Positions 23,357 to 34,250 of a stretch of DNA of 64,000 bases are shown in pieces. The stretch is from the NCBI GenBank assembly GCA_902806565.1, contig CADCXA010000039.1:186001-250000 (forward strand), given 5' to 3'. This DNA is from Hypoxylon rubiginosum (lineage: Eukaryota > Ascomycota > Sordariomycetes > Xylariales > Hypoxylaceae). The translations under genes were made by a program, and so were the position numbers. The notes under the pieces were generated by a model. That model searched no databases. It was not told the DNA's origin and saw only the letters and a program-made list of their open reading frames with translations. Numbering within the stretch: the stretch's first letter is position 1; every line of letters starts with the position of its first letter.

Positions 23357-24817
23357 GTAGGGGGATCCACGAACTTGATAAGCCCCAGCTTTTCAGCTCT
23401 CCCTCGGAATACCGTGTATTCATACAGTGTATGATACATATCGAACGGTACGTCGCCTCCCGCAGTCCTAGGGTCCCTTATCAATAACAGTGCGGACCAA
23501 TCACTGCGAACGGAGTTACGTATGAGAAAATTCCCCGGATATTTAGCCAGCCAATTAGAAGCAGAACAGCAATCTCTTCCCTTTACCTAGACCCCGGTCG
23601 ATAGTAACGAACCGAGAGTAGCCATTACTCGCGTCCTCCACAGCCTCCATTAAGGGCCCTTCTCCAAGGAATAGGGGGCCCGGAGGATCGAAACGTCCCG
23701 TGCAGCCCGTGGGCCCCGTGGGCCACACCGAACCTTCTTTGGGGTCTACTACCGCATTACTGGGTCTCTCCAGAGCGTTATGGGCCTATTGTTTAACATG
23801 GCATTGCTGAAATGGAATATATGTACGGGATAGAACATGTCTTTAGCTTATTAAGGAGGGTTGGCTCGGACAGGCCGAGGCTAGATGTGCCTCGGTGTCG
23901 GTAAAATATCAAGAAGTCTAACGACGACTCATGATTTTACACTTACGGCTGACACCCTCTGGTCGCGTTGATAAGTTTGATAGGTAGGGAGGGCTGGGAG
24001 GTAAGAGAACAAAGAGGAGAGCTTACCCAACCATACATACACCAACCATACACCAACCATACAGCCCATAGAACTAACCAGACCGAACAAACTCTCGTGT
24101 ACGGTGTATCTGTGTATGTACTTGGGCGTTGGCAACACAAAAGTTGGAGGGGCAACAAATCGAGTCGTGGACAGCGGGCTGACAGGCTTCATGACGAGCC
24201 AACCGTGTGGTGAATCCGGCGCCCGATTCATGATCTCGATGGGGGCCTTAAGTGGGTTTGGCAGTGGCACATGGCCCGCTGTCAGTGAGATTGGCGAGTT
24301 AGCGCTATGAGTAAGTGACAAATGGCCGGCGAATTGTTCTCGAATGATGCTACGTTACGTACAGTGCGCGCCGGGGAAAGGACCCCGATTTGAGGCTCTC
24401 GGTCTGTGAAAATCGTATGGTGTCTCGGAGTGTCCTGGTGTTGAAGCCTTTGAACATACTATGTATCATGGTATCATGCCTTTGACTCTCTTTTGCATAG
24501 CCACATTGGATCACGTCATCCCGGGTTGCTGGTCTGCTGGTCTCAAGCAGATATGGTAGATGGCCACTCTGAATGGCCAGACCTTCACATGTCTTGTGTC
24601 ACATACATTCTTCGAGATATTCGAGTATGTACACATGGCAGAGGCGAAAGGAGAAAAAGAAAGAAGAGAAATGGCGAGGTTGGAGACATACTGTATAGGG
24701 CTGGCGCATCCATCGCACATGACAGAAAATAGAAGGCTTCTAGAAATGTTCCATGCGCTGTTGCATCAGGTCGTGCGTCCATCATGCCATGGAACGAAAA
24801 GAAGAAAAAGGGACCTA

Positions 24818-24829
24818 CCTACCTAGGTA
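24818..24829. repeat. Representative of a dispersed TACCTAGGTA palindromic motif
   Basis: TACCTAGGTA (self-complementary) or its extended forms recur in spacers across the window: near 10042, 24819, 25192, 25863, 26687, 30142, 30290, 39315, 54303, 54410, 55634 and 58260. I see none inside the coding exons I examined. This looks like a genome-wide intergenic simple motif rather than a gene-specific site. Confidence 0.7.
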
Positions 24830-26841
24830 CTACATAGTACATGTATCCTGCAGTGAACATTTCCATCTACACTAAGTCCATTTCGGAAGGTATAGTTTAA
24901 TAAATTTCATTTTCTAAATTGAAAAACTCTCGGCCGTTTCTTGGATTGTCAAGTCGCGTTAAAGGATTCGTGCTCTAGTACATAGAAAGCTGGCCGACTA
25001 CCCCGGGCGCTTCGCTTCGTAGGAACAAGGGCATCGAATGCTTTTTACACGACAGATGCGAAAGGTGTCGTCGGGGAACATCCGCAGGGCAGATAAGTCG
25101 TACACAAACCATGGTTCTTTAATGCCAGAATGCTCCCGAAGTCTTGGGTCTAGTCGTATCGCCCTATCATTCGTGGTTTTTATCCATCAAGTACCTAGGT
25201 AATATCAAAGCCCTGCCAGTTAGGTATTTAAACCTGTCAACGACATGGAATGTCTCGGGCGTTCCATGCATGTACCTTAGGCAGCTAGGTAGAGTTGAGC
25301 GCAAACTAGCGGCGGCACGGACGAGGCGGATTTTCGGGACGCACCAGCGACTCCTTACCCAGAACGTGATAGGCCAACTGAACGATCCGCATTCCTAATA
25401 CTACACTGGCATACTATGGAAATGCAGCGAGAATCCTTCGTGGTACAACTATATGTTTATGTATCAAGAACACGAAGCTGCCTATAAGTCAGTAGACGAC
25501 CTGGGCGGTATTAGCCCCGACAGGCAGGACAGTTGGGCCGTTCGCAGAAGCGGTCGGAGCCTAGACTTATACCAAGACCTGGGCACCGGAAAAGTTACCA
25601 GGTAGGTATCGTAAGTCTTATATAGAGCCTTGGAATGGATTGCGGCTAACGGAGGCGGTCGTTATGCGATGGGGATATGGTCCATGTGTAACACCAAGAA
25701 GAGAAGGTCAATATTTTATTGTGTTGGTTTATAGAAGTTAGTTGCCTTGCCTTGCCTTAGGTAAGTCCTAGCGAACAGCGTGTGAACCACAACAAGTAGT
25801 ATAATAGGTCAGAAAAGTTGCGCAGTTAATATAGAAATGGCAGACCGAGCTGAAATCGGTACCTACCTAGGTAGTAATAAAGCGTTGTAAAGTCAAGGGA
25901 GTTAATGACGAGCTTCGGGACCTCAGCCAACCAGAGAGCGCCCCGGTCCCTTATCTGCAGCTGGAGTAATTTCATCTCTGGGCGCCCCAGTCACCTATAC
26001 CTAAAATTAAATAAAGGTACAGCCTAGAAAGATAACGGGCTTCTAGCGTATCCTTTCAAAACAAGCTTCAATCTTTAGACTTGTTCGATAGCGAGGGACG
26101 ATCCGTCTTTCCTACATATATATGGACCTAGCAGCCTAGATAACATAATGTACCTAACTAATGAGAATGAACGACTATGACATACATATGTATATACGGT
26201 ATCTAGATCTATATACCGTGCGAATAGGCTAGTCCGGGGATCAGAGTCAGAGAAGTATTGAGGATATTTTATCAATGAGGCAACTCAGCAGCCGTCAGTA
26301 CCGCGTATTTTGCAACTTATCAGGTGTTTTGAGTCCTCGACAGGCTGAGACATACATGTACATGTGGCTATACGCTATACTTGCGTGGACTGATACGCCA
26401 CTCCCATTCCTAGCCCTTCTCTGGTTCCCCTATTTGCTTTTTTTCTTTGAATCTTCTCTCGGACCAGGAGAGAGATAGAGATGGAGAAGGGGGCAAACGA
26501 GCGATAAGTCTATAAAGAAAGGGTCCTTATCTAGAGTTTTCTCGTTTCATGTGCTGTCGCAACTCGGTAGACGTCAGAACTTACGGTTAAACTTGGTCGA
26601 TCATTCATTAGCAGGTATCGATTTAAAGAATGTTACTATGTAGTTCAAATGCATGCGTGCATGGTATGTACTAGAGGTATGTATAGTACCTAGGTAAGTA
26701 TGTCGTGATGGCGCATAGTTGTGGTAATAGTCATGATCATCTCGGCCGCGTCTGTGCTAGCTTCCTTGGGGTCTCTCGCCCTCTAACCCTCTTGGTCGCT
26801 AGCGAGCTTACCAGGTAGGTACCTAGCAGTAGAGGCTTGGG

Positions 26842-26868
26842 GGTGGCCAGGGTGGCCAGGGTGGCCAA
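26842..26868. repeat. Tandem repeat, 9 bp x 3 (GGTGGCCAG)
   Basis: Three copies, the last ending in A instead of G. Confidence 0.85.
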
Positions 26869-27848
26869 GGCCCAAGATGAATGCTACAGTGGGCGTCCAA
26901 GCATCGCGCATAGCACGCATCACGCGAGTTCGTCGGGTTACGCCAACTGTTTTTTTCTTCCTTTTCTTCCTTTCTTTCTTCGTAAAACCTCATATCATAT
27001 ATCAGTAGTTACTTGCCAGTTAGTTACTCAGTTTTGTGTATCCGATATTGGAAGGACTGAACTTATTTACAATAAGTGATACATAATAGTATACTATTTT
27101 CTTACCCTACCTAATCTAACATTGAAGGTTTGCATTCGATACTTCAATGTTTGTAGGCATATCTTAAGCAATCTTTGCAATCTTAGCTCTTAGCGATCCC
27201 CCCCTACCCACCCCCAAAAGCCCCAAAAGCACCCAAACTCGACTCAAGTACCCGCCTCGGAAACAGACCCATCCTTAGATCGCTCCCCACATATGGTAAC
27301 TTGTACTTCGTTCTTCGTCGCTTAACCCACCTGGCAGCCTAGCATACTGGCATAATAATAAAAAACACAACCCCGGTTCCGCCCTGTTACCACCATAATA
27401 ACCAATTCTACCACACTCCCACACTACCACATTAACACAATTCCATTGCTAGTCTAGTATCTTTCGAATCATATACCTAGTCCCCGCCCGTCCCCCTTCT
27501 CTTCTGCTACCCCTGTATCGCTAGGATCAAGCACCTGGCACTGTACGTCCTATACGTCCCGTACAAACGCGCAATGGTACCTTGCTCGAGTCGCTTTGCC
27601 CAGACGTAGCTGCTACGGGTTCGATAATAAATAAGAGTATGCCACACCCTCGGAACCCTCTCCTACTCTCACTGTGACATCGCTCCGTTCCTTTCGCTCA
27701 TTCGAAGAGCTGTGCGACTATATAGTCCACCGTCGCAACCAAAGTCCCTTGGGTCTTTTTCCATCACCCGGGATTGTAAAATAGTATTCCAACTTATATC
27801 CATCCTCCCTCTCATATCCCTCTCGGCTCTACAATAATATTCGGCGCC

Positions 27849-29884
27849 ATGTCGTCGTCCGACCCCCCTACCAGCAATGGCAGCAAGGACGAGAAAGATC
27901 TCGGCCTCCCGAGCTACGAGAGCCCGTCCGTCGGCCAGGAGGGCGTAATTCAAGAAGAGAAATGGGCTACCCGCGTCGGTCTCAACTTCGAGTCCTTCAA
28001 GAGGCGCGGCGACTATGGCACGGGAGTCGTCGAGCTCGAGCGAAGCATGAAACCCCGCCATCTGCACATGATCGCCATTGGAGGCTCTATCGGTGCTGGT
28101 TTCTTCGTCGGCTCAGGTAGCGCTTTAGCTACTGGTGTACGTTTGCAAATTTTATTTCCTCCATCTTGATTATGTCGCGTCGCCTCCTCCCGAGGCTGTT
28201 TTTCTCTTATTTTAGCTTGCTGACTCGGAAAAACAGGGCCCCGCAACACTTCTGATCGATTTCCTGATCATCGGTATAATGATGTTCAACGTCGGTATGT
28301 ATTCGCTCTCCGCACTGGTGCCGAGCACTGGCGCCGAGATGTCGCTTGGAACCCTTGAATTGTTTAGGCTGATATTTCTCCCCTAGTCTATGCTCTCGGT
28401 GAACTTGCTGTCATGTATCCTATCTCTGGTGGTTTCTATACGTACGCGACTCGCTTCATCGACCCGTCTTGGGGTTTCGCTATGGGTTACAACTATGTCT
28501 TGCAATGGGCCGTCGTCGTCCCGCTCGAACTCACTGTGTGTGCCATTTCGATTAGCTACTGGAACCAGGATATAAGCGCCGGAGTCTGGATCACCGTCTT
28601 CTACATCTTTATCGTCATTGTCAACGTCTTCGGTACTCTTGGTTATGCTGAGGAGGAATTCTGGGCATCTATTCTGAAGCTCAGCGCCACCGTCATCTTC
28701 ATGATCATCTCCTTGATCTGTGTCCTTGGTGGTGGTCCCCAGGATGGTTGGTATAGCGAGTACTACGGCGCACGTCTTTGGTACGACCCCGGTGCATTCC
28801 GCAACGGTTTCAAAGGTTTCTGCGCCGTCTTCGTCACCGCTGCCTTCTCTTTCAGTGGAACTGAGTTGGTCGGTCTCGCTGCTGCCGAGGCTCGCAACCC
28901 CGCCAAGGCTCTTCCCGGTGCCATCAAACAGGTCTTTTGGCGTATTACCCTGTAAGCTCAGCTCCCCTGGTGCCCCTGAGTCGTGAGTGAGCTATGCTAA
29001 CAGTGAGGAATAGATTTTACATCCTTGGTCTTACATTTGTCGGCCTTCTAATTCCGAGCAATGACACGCATCTCCTCAACGCCACTAGCTCGAATGATGT
29101 CACCGCGTCTCCTTTTGTCTTGGTCGGGCAATACGCTGGTCTCTACGGCTTTAACCACTTCATGAACTTCATTATCCTAGTTTCCGTCGTGTCCATTGGC
29201 ATGTCAGGTGTTTACGGTGGCAGCCGTACCCTTACTGCCCTCGCCCAGCAAGGTTACGCCCCCAAGGTCTTTGCCTATGTCGATCGCAGTGGTCGCCCGC
29301 TGGCCTCTGTTGGTCTACTCCTCGCCTTCGGTCTGCTGGCCTACATTAACTTGGCTGCCGCCGGCCCGGATATCTTCGACTGGCTGTTGGCCCTGTCCGG
29401 TCTCGCTGCTCTTTTCACCTGGGGCTCCATCTGCTTGGCCCATATTCGTTTCCGAAGCGCCTGGGCGTACCACGGTCACACCCTTGACGAAATCCCATTC
29501 AAGGCGGTTGGCGGCGTTTATGGATCGTACCTAGGACTGATTCTTATCGTATTGGTTTTGATTGCTCAGGTAAGTTCAGCCCATACCGATTGGCAGAAGG
29601 TCATCGTTGTTAACGTGATAATTTAGTTCTATGTTGCTATCGCACCACCTGGACAAGACGAATTGAACGATGTCGCGGGCTTCTTCCAGTCATACCTCGC
29701 GCTACCTGTCGTGATGCTTTTCTGGGCTGTCGGTTACTTATGGAAGCGCACTGGATGGCTGCGCACGCACCAGATCGATGTTGACACTGGTCGACGTGAA
29801 GTCGATTGGGAGGAGATCAACGCTTTCCGCGCACATCTTGCCTCGCTTCCTGCATGGAGACGTATGTTGAATATGGTGTTCTAG
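27849..29884 (+). CDS. Amino-acid permease (APC superfamily, fungal AAP family)
   Basis: Proton-coupled amino-acid importer of the plasma membrane. Exons 27849-28136, 28237-28294, 28387-28951, 29014-29569 and 29627-29884 give 574 residues, normal for the family. The cytosolic N-terminus ends in [26 protein letters not shown], whose glycine-rich first helix is the APC substrate/ion-binding loop. [40 protein letters not shown] and [19 protein letters not shown] are typical YAT/AAP motifs. Substrate cannot be told from sequence. The second exon is only 58 bases; its phases (0 and 1) restore [11 protein letters not shown]. At 29003 a closer AG exists but would give a stop, so the acceptor is 29013. 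The C-tail [20 protein letters not shown] is cytosolic. Confidence 0.94.
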
Positions 29885-30949
29885 TTTGCAGTTGTATATG
29901 AACTGTTTGATTTAGGGGTTGGGCCTGGATAAGCATAGCTAGCATGTTTGTGCATAGAAGCATCCCAATGTAAAAATGAAGAGATTCCCAATTTGTAAAA
30001 ATGAGTATATGCAACTTGGGTGAGCCGATGTTGAAAGACCTAGTGAACCCAGTCAATGTGTTGGTGGCCAGCCGTTGGTTTCACGAGGCATAACAACACG
30101 TTCTTTATTCAGCTTATAAAGCACGACGCTTCTGAATCTAGGTACCTAGGTAGACTACCTGAGCAGGTTCAAATAAGGGGGTTTTAGTAAAAAGGAGCTG
30201 TTAGGGCGCGCTGTACAATACCGCCCACATACTGACAAGTCCGCCTACCTAATCAAAGGAGAGAAGATGTAACGCCGTTATTATCTACCTACCTAGGTAC
30301 CTATGAACACAAATTCCAAGATTAGCATCGCTTAGATGCTAATTCTTCAAACTCCAAGTCGCACCAGAGATTCTGTCTACTAGCCTTGCATATCTTATAA
30401 CTCCGAGTTGTCAGGATTTCGAGAGTACTTATTGATAGAGGGGAAATGCTGGAAGACACGACGATTTATTGCTTCTATTTCTTTGGTGTAAGATATTTTT
30501 AATCAAGATGTAAGAAAAACCAATACTAGACCGAGTTCCTGAGCTACGATAATTTTCTTGTTACTATAAGTTGTGTATAGCTACCTAGGCAAAGTTTATC
30601 TAGACATACGTACCTACCTATATCAGGTAGTCTAGAAGGAGGAAGATAAAGAGATTGTCACGTATGTGTAGCAAAGACCTTAGCTACATAAGGTAGGTGC
30701 CTAAAGTTTAGAGCCCCGTGCAATAATAGTGTCGTAACCCTGTGACTTGAGCCTACGCAGTGACAACAAGCGGCCCGGTTGCGAATTACTCCTTGTAGTT
30801 AGGCCAACTTTAAGAGAAATACTATAATCCTGTAAATGTAAGGGAATAGCGTTCTTGAAGATGTTGAATGAGACACGAATGCAATACTAAAAGAAAGAGA
30901 ATATGTGCGCTTTGCGTATATTCTTGTAGTCTTAGGATGGGAAGGATAG

Positions 30950-32060
30950 GCTGTGGCCGGCAAACCTTTCAAAGGGAGCCTTGGACCAATTTTGATACAA
31001 GAAGTCTCGATACAAGTTACAGGTAGTTACCTTTACACAAGGCTAGGAAAGAAAGTACCTACTTTTTTAACTTATATACATTTACATCTACCTTCTCCTC
31101 TTAAACCCAACAAGAATAGATGTTTTATTTTACCAACCAGAGTCGTTGATTTTAAAGAAAACTTCGACACAATACCTGATGGGAACTATATGGATGTTTA
31201 AAATTATAGCGGTGAGTATGGTGCCGTTATTAGATTAGGATAAGTACTGCCTATATATAGGAACCGTTCCAAGCTTGTTAGAATAGATATTTAAAAATTC
31301 GAATTTATTTATCCTTAATCTTTAAAAGGTTTATTTCAAAGAGTTTCTGTACTGGTACCATAGTTGATTGTTCGAGCCATGGAGTTATATTACTTTAACT
31401 ACGATTTACTGTTAGACTACTTATTATATGACACCCATGTTATAAAACACTGGATAGCTTTATATTCGTTTCTTTTGGTATCGTCTTTTAGTATTGCTGG
31501 TACGCTTCGTACGCTTATATCCTCCTCGTCGCTCTCTGATCGCCTTGGTATGATACTATTATTCCCAAACGGTTTTGGGGTCTCATACATTTTTACTAAG
31601 GTGACCTTCATAAAGCTCAGGAAAATTCCATTACTAACGTTGAATCTTGATATCTGGTGGTATTCATTAATGAAATATCTCTACTTTCCCGAGCACTTAG
31701 GAATATTTCCTACTGGCACCAAGGGGGCCCAAATAGCCAACTTCCACCTATGGGGGTAAGCAACAAAATAGGTACAATAATATGTATCTGGGAGGTGAAT
31801 AGTAGGTAGGCAGGCAGGAATATAAACTAACGATATATTTTTTAATATTAAAAAATACCGTGGTTTCCCGGCTTAAGGCCGTACCTTATCGTAACCCATC
31901 ATACGAACTTTGTTAACTACGTCTCTGATATATCAAATTTCCCGTCTTATTACGATATCTCGTCACCACCTCCCTCTCCTTATCTCCTTGCGAGAAACGA
32001 ACCATATTATCAGCGCACCATTAACCTAGATACAGTAATTTGACGCGAGGTAAAAATATG
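30950..32060. other. AT-rich block, possibly a decayed (RIP-affected) element
   Basis: Composition shifts visibly to A/T with many TA steps and long A/T runs (for example near 31290-31330 and 31831-31857). Fungal repeat-induced point mutation leaves TA-rich DNA of this kind, so a decayed element is possible, but I find no recognisable transposase or reverse-transcriptase remnant and no terminal repeats. A 131-codon frame at 31364-31759 is Leu/Phe/Tyr-rich, as expected of AT-rich sequence. Confidence 0.3.
31836..31857. repeat. 22-bp perfect AT palindrome
   Basis: A self-complementary run centred on AAT|ATT (A6 and T6 arms extended by TA). It lies inside the AT-rich block. Confidence 0.8.
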
Positions 32061-34250
32061 TAAGTGAGTTTGGGACAATGACGTTAATGGCTGTCACGAG
32101 GTTGCCATGGCTGAGTGCGAGGAGCCGTCACTTTCTGTGTTTGTGCCTGGTGCTTAGGAGGTAGATATCAAGTGTTGGCCTTACCTACATCATTTCGTGG
32201 AATCGGGAGCCAATATGATGCTTCACGTTCCTACACCATTATTAATCTAGTTTCGATACCTATCACGGGTCAAGTCGGCGTCCATCTGCCTTGGTACGTA
32301 CTCTTACTCTTACTTTGACTGAAATATTCCAATGGCCTACTGCAGTCCATGGTGGTGTCCGACGGTGTCTTGCTGCGCACAATGCAGCCAAGATTGGAAA
32401 TTAAGCCGGGGGGTCAAGGTCTGGCCCGTACGCTGAGCGATAGGGCTTGCCTGGTCTTATGGACGTACCGTAGCTTGATAAAAGCTGTTCACATCACACC
32501 GAGAGGTATGTGGCACAGCCGCATAGATACGGATCATTACGAGATTAGTAGCAAGCATCGTGATTCACGGTGCCCACCGACGATACTTACCTTACCCAGG
32601 TAGGTAGGTACGTAGAGTATAACGATATTTAGCCTGCTGTTCTGAACCTGTGGCAAAAGGTGGCGTTAGCATTGAACGAAATAGCGTAAGCTAGGACTTG
32701 TTCAATCTAAGGGATTGCCAGATAGATAACTCGGGGTCGACTTGATGACGGCTGGAGGGGGACGATAAAGCATCAGGGTGCAGTCTAGACCTAAGCAATC
32801 TATCTGATCGGGGCAACTCTACCAAAGTACCGGGTCTCTGAAATAGGCCCGAGGGTCATGGATGCTTCCCCTCGACCAATACGCATGAACCAAGTGAATA
32901 TCAACAGAGTCTGGATGTCGTCAGCCTCGCTAGCTTATAGCTGGATAGGTATGAATGAGCGAGTAGGACTTGATTATGCCGGTTAGGCGTTGTAGATTTC
33001 TTACGGGCGGTCTCGATTTCATAGAACCACCCCTCCGGAGATACGAGTCGCCGTGATGATCTGTGATATTGAGGCTTGGCTTGGCTTGCTTCCGCGGTGG
33101 GGTCGCCCGCTCGATCTTATCTTCTTCTTCCTCCACCATCACCCAATTTGGGACGGTGTATTCCAAAAGCGAGACGTTCTGATTCGTCCCGTCGTACACG
33201 CATTCGATTCTGGTTTCGGGGTTGATACCACCTCACCTCCTTCCGGAAGAGGGTCTGGGTACGACCCGAACGGATGGGTTGAACAGGAAATCGCTAAAAC
33301 GACCCGTTTCTGTTTGGTGGAATCGTCCGCAAATAACGACACATGGGTGGTATACTTGGATAACGTAACATTTGACCATGTTGACGCACTTGGCCTTTGC
33401 CGATGGCATCATGTCGCATCATGCAGGGTAGATGGGGGCAGAGGAGAAATCGGTATGTTAGGTAGGTAAATGTTGTAACCCGGGGTAGAGCGACATCCGG
33501 GCCAGTTTCAATTGTGTCTGGGACCAACATTGACTTTCTTATCAGGAATAAAAAAATAAATTTCTGGAAATTGTCAAAGCGGCTTGAAGCCAAGAAGATA
33601 GATTACGCGACTGGTCACCTACTGCAACCCTGATAAGAGGTAGGAAGGTAGACGAGAGATCTTGTCCAAGACATAACCCCCTCTTAATAGGTGGGATACA
33701 GCTGGGAAGCGGTCGTCCGCAGGGTCGAGTGGCTTGATATTTCCCTACTAGCAGCTCCTGATTGGGTCCATGTTGCGACGGCTAAAAGGTGTCATTCTCG
33801 GCTTTCTCTATCATGTTATACCAGACGGCGCCAACCCTTCCCCCTTGTGGAAGGTCAAGCTTGTTGTCACCACCCAATTCACCGTGCCCAGATGCCGAGG
33901 ACCCTTAAAGTACCTAAGGTAGGTAGGCATATAGTATTCTAGACTACTTGGGATGAGCGTATCGACGTCTTCCTTGTTCTACCCTACCCAACCGTACGCA
34001 CTCGCTACCGAGCGCCACTATGCATATGCCTCGAATTGTGCAACGGTAATCTATCATCTTGGGATTTTGTCTCATGTAGTAGGGTGGGGGGAAGTTAAGA
34101 TAAGGCCTGCCGATTCCCGCCCTCCTCATATCTAGTGGGACGTAGGACGGCAGCTATTGATATAAAGATCTCACTCGCGTGCGGCTCAAGGCTGCCCATC
34201 TCTAAACTTGCATTTGTTGGATTGGCACATCGAGGAGACCATCTGCCAAT

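Larger units (their letters stand above)
22549..27848. other. Gene-poor spacer rich in TACCTAGGTA motifs
   Basis: About 5.3 kb with no gene I can support. It is dominated by short low-complexity motifs: TACCTAGGTA/GGTAGGTA runs (near 22870, 22950, 23190, 24815, 25192, 25860, 26687, 26815), an 18-base palindrome (23339-23356), a CCAACCATACA repeat near 24030-24063 and a GGTGGCCAG repeat (26842-26868). The last 300 bases are pyrimidine-rich and presumably form the permease leader. Frames up to 130 codons lack domains. Confidence 0.5.
29885..34250. other. Intergenic region with an AT-rich block
   Basis: About 4.4 kb with no supportable gene. It has TACCTAGGTA motifs near 30142 and 30290, an AT-rich block (about 30950-32060, listed separately) and several frames of 80-140 codons with no domain and no splice-supported extension. 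The last 200 bases lead into the OPT transporter. Confidence 0.45.

Noticed and set aside
31364..31759. 131-codon frame in the AT-rich block
   Set aside because: Leu/Phe/Tyr-rich composition follows from AT-rich DNA; no transposon or protein family recognised.
33053..33469. 138-codon plus-strand frame upstream of the OPT gene
   Set aside because: No ATG-independent support, no domain, and overlapped by minus-strand frames of similar length.
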